Notes under the pieces: generated by a model
What the model saw: only the letters and a program-made list of their open reading frames with translations
What the model was told of the DNA's origin: nothing
Databases searched by the model: none
Assembly: GCA_025057155.1 (NCBI GenBank)
Contig: JANWYD010000012.1
Coordinates: 1 to 64,000, forward strand
DNA length: 64,000 bases
Origin: Chloroflexaceae bacterium
GTDB taxonomy: Bacteria > Chloroflexota > Chloroflexia > Chloroflexales > Chloroflexaceae
Direction: 5' to 3'
Made by a program: the position numbers and the translations under genes
Shown here: positions 47,209 to 55,730 of the stretch, one piece after another
Layout of the letters: every line of letters begins with the position of its first letter
Position numbering within the stretch: the stretch's first letter is position 1

Positions 47209-48151
47209 TCGCCAACTCCCTTAGAATATGCAGCGCTTCTTGGGTTAAAGACATTGCCCCACCCTCGAAGTGAATGTATGGCAATATATGACCGTTTTTA
47301 TCTATGATATATTTGGCGATAAGATTTGGCTCATCATGAGCATCACTGACCTGATAACCATAGTGGTAATAAAATTTATAAATCATCTTTCTAGTTATTG
47401 CGCCTCCAGGAGCTTGAAAAGTCTGTTCTACCGGCTGGATATAACCTTCCTCTATTAATCTTTGACCTTCATCGAAAGCAATTCCAAATGCCATATCGTA
47501 GAACACATGCCAAATGTGAACAGGGACATTATTCGTATCTTGCCAGATCTGTAACTGTTTACGGTCCTCTTCTTTCAAGATAATCGTAGGCAGAACTGCA
47601 TTCTTTCTCAAGCCTTTTTTACCGCCTAATCTTTTTTGCGGCTTCAAATCAGCTCCATAATCCGGCATGAGCTTCGCCTTCCAGAGGCTATTCTCGCATT
47701 CTACTGCAACAATAGCTTTCTGCAATAACATTTGCATATCCTTGCCGTCTTCCGTAGTAAAAGGCAACTCAGAAACGCCGCCAAGATGCTCAACCACTTT
47801 CTCGATGAATCGTTGGTCTGCTTTGTTGAAAACTAACAGGTCCGGGCGCTTTATTTCACCTAGTCCGGCCTTTTCTAAACGCTCAAAATAGAGTTCGAAC
47901 TCCCTGACATCATTATCCGGCGCGGTCCCGCTGGGACCATATCGTATTGCAAAGAAATCATTGGTTTCATTGACTGCCTGAACGATACGTTCTTCACTCC
48001 ATAAACCTTGTGACCACCGCATAAGAAAATCACTGCCTCGCAAGCGACGAGGATTGAGCAGAAAACTTGACCACTCGACAGAGGCATGTCCCTTGAGTTC
48101 AAACTCGATATCCTCAACGCATGCACTAAATATGTCATCAAAGAGGCGCAT
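47195..48151 (-). CDS. Type II restriction endonuclease, AccI/XamI-like
   Basis: 318 residues. KRPDLLVFNK (~residue 100) followed about 70 residues later by VAVECENSLWKAKLMPDYG is compatible with a PD-(D/E)xK nuclease core. The protein resembles type II enzymes partnered with gamma methyltransferases, perhaps AccI-like or XamI-like; specificity is not predictable. Upstream of and overlapping the methylase gene, same AT-rich composition. No controller protein seen. Confidence 0.72.
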   Translation of the reverse strand: MRLFDDIFSACVEDIEFELKGHASVEWSSFLLNPRRLRGSDFLMRWSQGLWSEERIVQAVNETNDFFAIRYGPSGTAPDNDVREFELYFERLEKAGLGEIKRPDLLVFNKADQRFIEKVVEHLGGVSELPFTTEDGKDMQMLLQKAIVAVECENSLWKAKLMPDYGADLKPQKRLGGKKGLRKNAVLPTIILKEEDRKQLQIWQDTNNVPVHIWHVFYDMAFGIAFDEGQRLIEEGYIQPVEQTFQAPGGAITRKMIYKFYYHYGYQVSDAHDEPNLIAKYIIDKNGHILPYIHFEGGAMSLTQEALHILRELANAKD

Positions 48152-48337
48152 CCGGTGTAGATCTGGATCTGTCTCTCTGAGGAACAGTCGTTATTAAGGA
48201 GATCTTGAAAGCGGGCTGGCGCTGGGAACGCCGGCAGCAGCGTCTCACTGGTCCGAAGGCGACCAGTTCAAATCCGCACAGCGTTTGCGGCGCAAAGCAG
48301 CATAGCCTAAGCAAAGAATCCTGGATACGCCCTACAA
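48152..48337. other. Right edge of the restriction-modification segment
   Basis: Non-coding. Contains a CTGGTC/GACCAG hairpin and AGTTCAAATC (48265-48274), a 10-bp direct repeat of 45667-45676 at the methylase stop codon. It resembles part of a tRNA T-loop, but no complete tRNA folds. Confidence 0.4.
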
Positions 48338-48700
48338 CTACAACTCCGCGCGCATGCGCTCAACCATCTGCTCCAGCACGCTGCGGGCGTGGGCCGCATC
48401 GGCGCCGGCGGGGAGGCCGAGGACGGCGAAGTAATCGGGAGTAATCAGCAGGGCCAGGAAGGTAAAGGCATCGGTTTCCAGAGTCAGCGCGCGCGCCAGA
48501 CCGGCGCCCATGCGGCCCGAGGCAGAGGTGGCCAGCGCGGCCAGACTGGACAGTTCGATCTCCGCGAGTTCCAGATCGTAGGCCGCGGCCTCGTCCACAA
48601 AGACCATCTCAATGCCCAGCCCATCGGTGCCGACCACACCCGCGAACTTCGCCTGGTTTACCAGATCGAGGGTGTTATTGAGGATCGTCGTCAGGCTCAT
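48338..48700 (-). CDS. Roadblock/LC7-like small protein
   Basis: 120 residues of alpha-beta pattern. LVNQAKFAGVVGTDGLGIEMVF opens the fold typical of roadblock/LC7 proteins, the regulators of Ras-like GTPases such as MglA. AAGGAG precedes the ATG. It is 21 bp downstream of recR and so appended to the dnaX-ybaB-recR operon. Its fold matches the C-terminal domain of the protein at 24076. Confidence 0.75.
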   Translation of the reverse strand: MSLTTILNNTLDLVNQAKFAGVVGTDGLGIEMVFVDEAAAYDLELAEIELSSLAALATSASGRMGAGLARALTLETDAFTFLALLITPDYFAVLGLPAGADAAHARSVLEQMVERMRAEL

Positions 48701-48721
48701 TGGGCGAAGCTCCTTCCAGCT

Positions 48722-49339
48722 CTACAACTCGCGGCGTCCTTCCAGCGCCGCTCCAAGGGTGTCAGGGTCGGCCCATTCCAGATCGCCGCCCGTTGGCAAG
48801 CCGCGGGAGAGGCGCGTCACACGCACTCCCAGCGGCGCCAGGTCACGCAGGAGCAAAAATGCGGTCGCTTCGCCCTCGGTGTTGGGATTGGTAGCCAGGA
48901 TCACCTCGTCCACCGGTTCGGCGCGCACGCGGGCAAGCAACTCATCAATCTTGAGGTTCTCGCGGTAGACGCCTTCAAGAGGCGCCAGATGGCCGTGAAG
49001 CACGTGGTACAACCCGCGATACACGCCGGTGCGCTCGATGGCCAGCACATCAAGCGGCTCTTCCACCACGCAGATCTTGGTCTGATCACGGGCAGGATCG
49101 GCGCAGACAGGGCACAGTTCGCCGACAGTGATGTTGTAACACCGGGTACAGAGGGTGACACGCTCACGCAGATCGAGGAGGGCCTGCGCGAGGGCGCGCG
49201 CCTGTTCTTCCTCGGCGCGCAAGAGATAGAAGGTCAGCCTTGAGGCCGTCTTCGGTCCAATGCCCGGCAGCTTGCTGAACTCTTCGATGAGCCGCGCCAC
49301 TGGCCCGGCAATCAGGCTTTCACTGCGCGAAAAGGTCAT
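48722..49339 (-). CDS. recR: Recombination mediator RecR
   Basis: 205 residues. SLIAGPVARLIEEFSKLPGIGPKTASRL is the helix-hairpin-helix, CTRCYNITVGELCPVC the zinc finger (~residue 57), and ICVVEEPLDVLAIE starts the Toprim domain. ATG 49339 (MTFSRSESL) gives normal length; an upstream TTG is unlikely. Acts with RecF/RecO in gap repair. Third gene of dnaX-ybaB-recR. Confidence 0.95.
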   Translation of the reverse strand: MTFSRSESLIAGPVARLIEEFSKLPGIGPKTASRLTFYLLRAEEEQARALAQALLDLRERVTLCTRCYNITVGELCPVCADPARDQTKICVVEEPLDVLAIERTGVYRGLYHVLHGHLAPLEGVYRENLKIDELLARVRAEPVDEVILATNPNTEGEATAFLLLRDLAPLGVRVTRLSRGLPTGGDLEWADPDTLGAALEGRREL

Positions 49340-49423
49340 AACAGCAAAGGTTGCCGCTGGCAACCAGAAAACAACGCGCCAGGGCCTCGCAGGCGGTCTG
49401 GCGGCCCGGAGGGCGTCAGGACG

Positions 49424-49735
49424 TCAAAACAGACCGGGCATGCCTTTTATCCCGCCCATGAGCGGCCCCATACGCTGTTCGGCGAGATCCTGGGCCTTCT
49501 TCGTCGCGTCGTGGATGGCGGCCAGCAGCAGATCCTGCAACATCTCGACATCGTCGGGGTCCACCACTTCGGGAGAGATGGTAATACTCTGCACCTCGCG
49601 ATGGCCATTCATCTGCACCGTAATGGCGCCTCCGCCGGCCGTTCCTTCAACCGTCGCGGCGGCCAGTTCCTCCTGGATCTTCTGCATCTGGCGCTGCATC
49701 TGCTGGGCCATCTGCTGTAGCTGGCGCGGGTTCAT
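49424..49735 (-). CDS. ybaB: YbaB/EbfC nucleoid-associated protein
   Basis: 103 residues. MNPRQLQQMAQQMQRQMQKIQEEL is the typical helical start and VEGTAGGGAITVQMNGHREVQSI the beta part. Dimeric DNA-binding protein. AAGGAG before the ATG; lies between dnaX and recR as in most bacteria. Confidence 0.94.
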   Translation of the reverse strand: MNPRQLQQMAQQMQRQMQKIQEELAAATVEGTAGGGAITVQMNGHREVQSITISPEVVDPDDVEMLQDLLLAAIHDATKKAQDLAEQRMGPLMGGIKGMPGLF

Positions 49736-49887
49736 GGATGCTCCTTAGTTTGATGCGCGCGGCGCGCGCCCTTGCAAAGGGGGAATACTCGCTGCTAGCT
49801 TACCACACAGCCAGTGTTGGCGCAAAGGAAAGCTGCGCTTTCTCCAGGGCTAGTGCAAAATCCGCCTCCACCGGGGGATGGGAGCGG

Positions 49888-49920
49888 CTGCGCCGCCTGA
49901 TGCCGCCAGAACCAGCAAAA
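49888..49920. repeat. Partial GGTTCTGGCGG palindrome
   Basis: CTGCGCCGCC...GCCGCCAGAACCAGC, a diverged copy of the palindrome at 23856, between dnaX and ybaB. Confidence 0.45.
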
Positions 49921-49934
49921 AACCCCCATACCTA

Positions 49935-49969
49935 CATCCAAAATCCGAAATCCAAAATCCAAAATCGCC
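49935..49969. repeat. Heptamer tandem repeat (AAATCCA)n
   Basis: Four to five AAATCCA/AAATCCG units directly after the dnaX stop. Third locus of the same heptamer (12751, 16954). Confidence 0.8.
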
Positions 49970-51763
49970 TTACTCCGGCGGTTCAATATCCACAATATGG
50001 GCCTCGAAGATATTCATCGCCGCACGGACGAGTTCGTCTTTGCGCGCTTCGCGGATCTGGCTGCGCAGATCGCGCGACTCGGCGCGGGCCTCGATAGTGC
50101 AGCGCAGCGCCACCGTGACGCCCAGGCGCCGCTGGATGACCTCCTCGACGATGCGGCGGTTCTGCGCCTTCTCCAGATTCTCCTTGTGGAAGGGCGAGGC
50201 GGCCAGCAGCACCACCGTGTTGCCCTCCACATCAATCGGGCGCACGCTGTGGAGCAGCGCCTGCACCGTCGGGCTGCGGGGCCGCACATCGCGCTTGATC
50301 TCCTCCCAGTGGGCCTCCACCAGTTCGAGCAGCGAGAAGTCGGCGTTGGCGGCCGCCGCCGCCTCGGGCGAACGGGCCACCGGCGCGGCGGGAACGGGAC
50401 GACTTATCCGATCATCAGAGCTGGCCGGGGCGGCCTCTGCTGCCAAGGCAGGCTCGGAGCCGCCCGGCGGCGACGAGAAGCTCATCGGCGGCGCAGCCTC
50501 CTCTGGAGGGGGCGCCGGGGCGGTCGGAAGCGTCGTAGGTGAAGAGTCCAGACGAGGAGCGGGGGCCTCGGTCTGGACCGGAGCGGGGGCGCGGCGCGCG
50601 GGTGCGGCGGCCTGGCTCGGCGGGACCCGCGCGCCGGAGGCTTCAGGACGCCGCGCGGGGGCGAGGGGCTGCGCGGGCTGCTCCAGCAGCGCCTCGACAA
50701 CCGCCAGTTCGAGCGGCAACTGGCCGTAGGGCGTGGCGCGCAACTGGTGATCCAGGGCGCTGAACAGCTTCACCCAGTGCAGCAGGCGCCCGGTCTCGGC
50801 TCGTCGCGCCCAGGCCGTCATCATCTCACGCTCATCATCGCCGATATCGGCGAGCGCATGGTCGCCGGCGGCCAGCAGCAGCAGCAGCGAGCGCAGGCGC
50901 TCCACCAGGTCGCGGGTGAACTGGCGTAGATCGGCGCCCTGATCGGCTACGGCGTTAACCGCCCGCAGCGCCGCCGCCGCGTCGCCATCGAGGAGCGCCT
51001 CGATCAGCGCGGCCACCTCGGCGGACGAGGTCATTCCCAGCAGGCTCTGCACCTGGGCCACACTGATGCGGCCGCTGGTATAGGAGGCCAGTTGTTCCAG
51101 CACCCCCAGAGCATCGCGCAGGCTGCCTGTGGCGGCGCGGGCGATGGCCTCCGCCGCCCCCGGCTCCAGTTCCAACCCTTCGGACGCGGCGACACGGCGC
51201 AGGTGCGCGGCAGTGCTGGCGACGCCGTGGCGCGTAAAGGTGAAACGCTGGCAGCGCGACAGAATGGTGGCCGGAACCTTGTGCACCTCGGTGGTCGCCA
51301 GGACGAAGATGGCGTGCTCGGGAGGCTCTTCCAGGGTCTTGAGCAGGGCGTTGAAGGCGGCGGTGGAAAGCATGTGCGCCTCGTCAATGATGTAGACGCG
51401 GTAGCGCCCGCGGGTTGGCCGCGTCATCACGCCGCTGATCAGGGTGCGGGCATCCTCGACGCTGGTATTCGAGGCGGCGTCCATTTCGATCACATCCACC
51501 GCGCGGCCCTCGGCAATCTCCAGGCACATCTCACACTGGCCGCAGGGCCGGGCTGCACGTTCGGCGGCCAGACAATTCACCGCCTTGGCCAGCAGGCGGG
51601 CCACACTCGTCTTGCCTACTCCCCGCGGCCCGGTGAACAGGTAGGCATGGGCCACGCGCTCCTCGACAATGGCATTGCGCAGCGTCCGCACCACATGCTC
51701 CTGGCCGACGAGTTCGGCGAACGTCTGGGAGCGCCATTTGCGATACAGAGACAGTGAAGCCAT
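49970..51763 (-). CDS. dnaX: DNA polymerase III subunits gamma/tau
   Basis: 597 residues. MASLSLYRKWRSQTFAELVGQEHV opens the AAA+ clamp loader; Walker A FTGPRGVGKTSVARLLAK, a zinc module with four Cys (~residues 63-78), and YIIDEAHMLSTAAFNALLKTLEEPPEH follow. A Pro/Ala-rich linker (~380-480) leads to a tau-like C-terminal region. ATG 51763 chosen by homology and GGAGG upstream. No programmed frameshift site was identified. Confidence 0.96.
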   Translation of the reverse strand: MASLSLYRKWRSQTFAELVGQEHVVRTLRNAIVEERVAHAYLFTGPRGVGKTSVARLLAKAVNCLAAERAARPCGQCEMCLEIAEGRAVDVIEMDAASNTSVEDARTLISGVMTRPTRGRYRVYIIDEAHMLSTAAFNALLKTLEEPPEHAIFVLATTEVHKVPATILSRCQRFTFTRHGVASTAAHLRRVAASEGLELEPGAAEAIARAATGSLRDALGVLEQLASYTSGRISVAQVQSLLGMTSSAEVAALIEALLDGDAAAALRAVNAVADQGADLRQFTRDLVERLRSLLLLLAAGDHALADIGDDEREMMTAWARRAETGRLLHWVKLFSALDHQLRATPYGQLPLELAVVEALLEQPAQPLAPARRPEASGARVPPSQAAAPARRAPAPVQTEAPAPRLDSSPTTLPTAPAPPPEEAAPPMSFSSPPGGSEPALAAEAAPASSDDRISRPVPAAPVARSPEAAAAANADFSLLELVEAHWEEIKRDVRPRSPTVQALLHSVRPIDVEGNTVVLLAASPFHKENLEKAQNRRIVEEVIQRRLGVTVALRCTIEARAESRDLRSQIREARKDELVRAAMNIFEAHIVDIEPPE

Positions 51764-51791
51764 GCCTCGACCTCCAGTACCCGATTTTGCC

Positions 51792-51820
51792 ATTATACCT
51801 GACAGAACACCTGGTCGCAA
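51792..51820 (-). promoter_or_regulatory. Promoter of the dnaX operon
   Basis: On the minus strand TTGCGA (51820-51815), a 17-bp spacer and a perfect TATAAT (51797-51792). The leader would be only ~22 nt. Confidence 0.7.
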
Positions 51821-52043
51821 AGACGGTGTCCGGGGGATAGCGTTCGCATCTCCCGGACACGTTCGCACCGCCGAGGGCGCGGAGGGTGCAGGGAGCCTCA
51901 AAAAGCTCATTCTTCACGTCTTCTGCGCGCTCTGCGGCAGATCTAAACACATACAGTCGGGGAGGCGGCGCACAACGCTTAACCGCTCGCCTTCTGCCTT
52001 GTAGTGGTTGCGCACATGTGGTACAGTGGTCGAGGCGTCTATC

Positions 52044-52808
52044 ATGGGACGGGGGACTCTCTTGACGCGGCGTTACGCAATCGCCGGTATTGTCGCGACA
52101 ATGTTCATCTGGCTGGCCGCCTGCGGCGGCCAGGCGGTCCGCGACCCGACAGCCCCGGCGCCGCCGATGGTCGCAGCGACTACTACGCCTCTGCCCACAG
52201 CCTCACCGTCGCGTGCGGCATCTACTGTGACGCCCGGCGCGCCGGTCAGCGCACCTGATGAGGTCTACCCCGGCGTACCTCGCTCGCGCACTGCCGAGGG
52301 CTACCATCAACTCGGCGATCCCGAATCGCCGGTCGCCCTCGTGATGTATTCCGACTTTCTCTGAACGGCCTGCGCGCTCCACGTGCTGGAGACCGAGCCA
52401 CGCATCGTTGATGAGTATGTACAACCTGGCAAGGCGCGTCTGATCTATCGCCATTTGCTGCAACTGGGCGAGCGCTCCGAACTCCTGGCGGAAGCCGCCG
52501 AGTGCGCTGCCGACCAGGGGCGCTTCTGGGATATGCGTCAGGCCATCTATCGGCGCTACAATCAACTGTATACCGAGACGCAGGCCGGCGTCGCCGCCGC
52601 CGCCGTGGAAGCCGGCGTTGACGTAGAGGCATTACGGGCCTGTCTCGCCGCCGGAACTCACGAGGCCGCCGTTCGGGCCGATTATGAGGCTGCCGTGTCC
52701 GAGGGCATCCGCTCCCGTCCGGTCTTTGTCATCGGTGAGCGGCGCATCGTCGGGGCGCAGCCGTTCAACGTCTTTCAGGAACTGCTTGACCGCGCTTCCG
52801 GCGCCTGA
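52044..52808 (+). CDS. DsbA-like thioredoxin-fold lipoprotein, candidate selenoprotein (in-frame TGA)
   Basis: 254 residues if the TGA at 52362-52364 is read as selenocysteine (residue 107). The signal ends in FIWLAAC, then a Pro/Ala/Thr linker. The fold begins GDPESPVALVMYSDFL, then TGA, then TACALHVLETEPRIVDEYV; related DsbA proteins have SDFxCPxC at this spot, so the motif is UxxC. After the TGA the same frame runs 148 codons with YRHLLQLGERSELLAEAAECAADQGRFW and the cis-Pro loop SRPVFVIG. A hairpin CTCCA-CGTGC-TGGAG (52377-52391) starts 13 nt after the TGA, with its loop beginning 18 nt after it. Alternative: a nonsense mutation of TGC. GAGG precedes ATG 52044. Confidence 0.72.
52377..52391 (+). 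promoter_or_regulatory. Candidate bacterial SECIS hairpin
   Basis: Stem CTCCA/TGGAG with a five-base loop CGTGC; a lower GGC/GCC pairing (52367-52369 with 52397-52399) may extend it. The loop starts 18 nt past the TGA and has G at its second position, as in bacterial SECIS elements. The helix is short, so the call is tentative. Confidence 0.45.
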
Positions 52809-52852
52809 CGGAATACGTTCCGCGTGCGTCGGACGCGAAGCCTTCTAAGCCT

Positions 52853-53545
52853 ATGCCACATCGTAGCATCGCCCTGCCGCTCAGTCTGGTGGTTGTGTTC
52901 ACAGGGTTAACCCTGGCCCTGCTTGTCGGCGCACTGCCCGCAACAGCACCTGTCTCAATCGCTCAGAATACGAATTGCCCGTATCCCGGGGCGAGCACCT
53001 GCGTTGAAAACCAGCAAGACACCTCCTATCCTGCCCAGACGCAGACCGCCCAGGTCCAGCAGACGCAGACCGTCCAGCCTCAGGCAACGCCTACGGCCAC
53101 GAGCACCTTCACCGCCACTCCGACCGGCACCGCGCAGACCCCGACAACCCGCCCGCAGACACCAACGCTTACCGCTACTGCGGCTCCTACGCGCACGCGC
53201 CCTCCGGCCCCGACCGGCCCCACGCCGACCCCGACCAGCCCCCTGCCCCCAGGGGTCGAGGTCCTGACGTGCATTCCCGGCGAAACCATCACGCTGGCAG
53301 GCTCGGGGCCGCCCAGCACCGCGCTGCTGGTCTACTTCAACGGGCGACCCGTGGGTGGCGGCTTTAGCCGGGCCGACGGGAGCTTCAGCATTGACCTGGT
53401 GATCGGCGCCGAGCGGCCGGGGCAGTACCTGGTGGAGGTGCGCAAGCGCGACGATCGCGAGCGCGTGAGCCAGTGGGGCTGCGAGGTGCCCGGCGCGACG
53501 CCTACACCGACCCTGGTCGGGCCGTCGCCTACCGGGAGCGGCTAA
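52853..53545 (+). CDS. Secreted Pro/Thr-rich protein with C-terminal beta domain
   Basis: 230 residues. Signal peptide (~residues 1-37), then a low-complexity Gln/Thr/Pro region (~60-135, repeated TPT and TAT units), then a small domain with LTCIPGETITLAGSGPPST and two Cys (~141 and ~213) that could form a disulfide, ending in another Pro/Thr tail. Resembles Big/Ig-like extracellular add-ons; function unknown. It follows the DsbA-like gene by 44 bp, so the thiol enzyme may serve this two-Cys protein (inference). Confidence 0.7.
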   Translation: MPHRSIALPLSLVVVFTGLTLALLVGALPATAPVSIAQNTNCPYPGASTCVENQQDTSYPAQTQTAQVQQTQTVQPQATPTATSTFTATPTGTAQTPTTRPQTPTLTATAAPTRTRPPAPTGPTPTPTSPLPPGVEVLTCIPGETITLAGSGPPSTALLVYFNGRPVGGGFSRADGSFSIDLVIGAERPGQYLVEVRKRDDRERVSQWGCEVPGATPTPTLVGPSPTGSG

Positions 53546-53578
53546 CTCTCCAACACAGCACGTTCCCTGACCAAAAGC

Positions 53579-53620
53579 AGCCGGAGGGTCGGCGCCGTTG
53601 CCGACCCTCCGGCTTTGCTT
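53579..53620 (+). terminator. Terminator after the secreted protein gene
   Basis: Perfect 15-bp arms AGCCGGAGGGTCGGC / complement (53579-53593, 53600-53614), 6-nt loop, followed by TTGCTT. Confidence 0.75.
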
Positions 53621-53799
53621 CAAAGGATAACCGCTGATCACTGAAAAAGCAATACGTAGCTGTACTGAACGGCAACCTGTAGGTTTGCGGAGGCTCCTGG
53701 TCTGGGAAGAGAACGACAAGCCTTACCGGCGAGCCTGGAGGGTGCGCGCACCAATCCTCAGCATCACATGGCGCGACCTCGCGGGAACGCCACGGCGCG

Positions 53800-54456
53800 T
53801 CACCCGTCCAGGGTGACAATCCCGCGCCGCACGGCATAGCGAATCAGATCCAGAGGGGTATGTAGACCCAGTTTGCGCATCATGCTCGCCCGGTGGGTAT
53901 CCACCGTCCGCACGCCGATCATCAGATGCTCGGCGATTTCGGCGCTGGTAAGGCCCTGGGCCGCCAGGTAGAGGATCTCGCGCTCACGGGCGGTAAGAGT
54001 CTCGTAGAGATCCAGGTTGGTCTCCGCAGTCTGGCTGGCGTAGGCGTCAATCGCGCGGTCGGAGAGCGGCGGGCTCAGGTAGCGGCGTCCCTGGGCCGCC
54101 TGCTGGATGGCGTAGAGGAACTCCGTCGAGAGCGTTTCTTTGAGCACGTAGGCAGTAACGCCGGCGCGCAGGGCCTCGCGCACATACGACTCATCGGCGT
54201 GCATGGAGAGGATGACAATCCGGGTGTTGGGGGAAACGACCCGGGTCTGGCGCGCCACCTCCAGGCCGCTCAACCCTGGCATAATCAGGTCGGCGATCAG
54301 CAGGTCGGGCTGGAGCCGCTCAACCATGGCCAGCGCTTCGGGACCATTGCCGGCCTCGCCAACCACTGTACAATTCATCTCGTTCTCCAGCAAGACCCGC
54401 AGGCCGCTGCGTACAACATGGTGATCGTCGGCCAGTACGATCGTCAGTGGTCGCAT
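53800..54456 (-). CDS. NarL/LuxR-family response regulator
   Basis: 218 residues. Receiver: IVLADDHHVVRSGL, LLIADLIMPGLSG (phosphoacceptor Asp ~54), SMHADESYV and the VLKETLS lysine. C-terminal HTH: LTAREREILYLAAQGLTSAEIAEHLMIGVRTVDTHRA. Overlaps its kinase gene by 13 bp. Targets unknown. Confidence 0.94.
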   Translation of the reverse strand: MRPLTIVLADDHHVVRSGLRVLLENEMNCTVVGEAGNGPEALAMVERLQPDLLIADLIMPGLSGLEVARQTRVVSPNTRIVILSMHADESYVREALRAGVTAYVLKETLSTEFLYAIQQAAQGRRYLSPPLSDRAIDAYASQTAETNLDLYETLTAREREILYLAAQGLTSAEIAEHLMIGVRTVDTHRASMMRKLGLHTPLDLIRYAVRRGIVTLDG

Positions 54457-55730
54457 CGGTCGCTTTCCTTCCAGGCCGGCAACGGCAGTTCGGCAAGAAT
54501 GCGCGTTCCGGCATTCGGGGCCGTTTCGATGGTCAGCGTGCCTCCAGCCAGCCGCACACGTTCGGCCATACCCGCCAGGCCGAGCGAGTCGCTGGCAGAG
54601 AGTTCATTGATCTCGAACCCGCGGCCCTCGTCCACCACCTGCACCGCCAGCATATCATCGGTGGCCCAGACCTGGGCGCGGGCATGGTCCACCCCGGCGT
54701 GACGCGCCACATTGGTCAGAGCCTCCTGCAACACACGGTAGGCCGTATTGGCCACTGACTGCGGAATGGGCCGGTCGAGACCGGCGTGCTGCAACTGCAC
54801 CTGGATTCCTGTCTGGTCGGTGTACCGTCGCGTGAACCAGAACAGGGCGGGGAGCAGGCCGAGATCATCGAGCATAGCCGGGCGGAGATTCAAGGAGAGG
54901 GCGCGCACCTGGGCGGTCAACTGGTTCACCTGGCGCTGCGCCTGGACCATGCGTTCGCGCAGCGTCTCAGGACTAGTGCGGGGGCCAACTGTCAGGGCCA
55001 GGCTCAGGCCGGTAAGCATCTGGCCAATCTCGTCGTGCAACTCGCGAGCCAGGTGCGCCCGTTCGGCTTCCTGCACCTCCACCAGGCGTTCGGAGAGGGC
55101 CTGGAGGCGCGCCTGGCCAGCCTGCACCTGGGCGAAGAGTCGCGCGTTCTGGAGAGCAATGGCCGCGGGAATGGCGAGCAATTCCGCCGTGTTGACGTGC
55201 TCGGGAGTAAAGAAGGCCGGAACCGTCTTATCGGCGCAGAAGAACCCGATCACCTCCTTACCGGCGACCAGGGGCACGGCAAACCAGTTGCGAACATGTT
55301 CAAGACCGGGCCGCGTGCGCCAACTGGCCGTGCGCGCCGTGTCAAGCACGACAAAACTGCGCCGGCGGGCGATTAACTGTTGGAAGAGCGGATCCTCTAC
55401 CGGATTAATGCTCAATCCTTCCACCAGCGCCGGATCGGTGAACGCCTCGTATCCGCGGGTGGCGCGAACGCGCAGCATCTCATCGCTCTCCAGCAGCATA
55501 ACACAGGCGCTGTCGTAAGGCACGAGCTGGGCCATGTGCGCCAGGAGGGTCGTCGTGACGACCTGCGGATCGAGGCTGCGGGAGAGGGCGATATGCGACG
55601 CATGGAGCACCTCGGCCACCTGGCGCGCGCGCCGTTCGGCGGCCAGGGCCTGGCGCAAAGCCTCGACCGATGCCGCTCCGCTGGCTAGAGATGATATGGG
55701 GGCAGATGAAGTATCCGATGACACAGGCAT
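54444..55730 (-). CDS. GAF-domain sensor histidine kinase (HisKA_3/NarX type)
   Basis: 428 residues: N-terminal helix, GAF domain (~50-200), short coiled segment, then ERAHLARELHDEIGQMLTGLSLAL with the phospho-His (~residue 235) and an HATPase with ALTNVARHAG (N-box), VVDEGRGFE and DSLGLAGMAERVRLAGG. No membrane segments, so a cytoplasmic sensor. Partner of the NarL regulator next door. Confidence 0.93.
   Translation of the reverse strand: MPVSSDTSSAPISSLASGAASVEALRQALAAERRARQVAEVLHASHIALSRSLDPQVVTTTLLAHMAQLVPYDSACVMLLESDEMLRVRATRGYEAFTDPALVEGLSINPVEDPLFQQLIARRRSFVVLDTARTASWRTRPGLEHVRNWFAVPLVAGKEVIGFFCADKTVPAFFTPEHVNTAELLAIPAAIALQNARLFAQVQAGQARLQALSERLVEVQEAERAHLARELHDEIGQMLTGLSLALTVGPRTSPETLRERMVQAQRQVNQLTAQVRALSLNLRPAMLDDLGLLPALFWFTRRYTDQTGIQVQLQHAGLDRPIPQSVANTAYRVLQEALTNVARHAGVDHARAQVWATDDMLAVQVVDEGRGFEINELSASDSLGLAGMAERVRLAGGTLTIETAPNAGTRILAELPLPAWKESDRCDH

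Noticed and set aside
48232-48300. tRNA-like stretch with GTTCAAATC T-loop and a CTGGTC/GACCAG hairpin
   Set aside because: No T-stem, acceptor or anticodon stem pairs around it; not even a tRNA-Sec fold could be built.
52044-52364. Two separate genes split at the TGA in the DsbA-like protein
   Set aside because: Same frame, no ribosome-binding site for a second start, and the split would cut the active-site motif.
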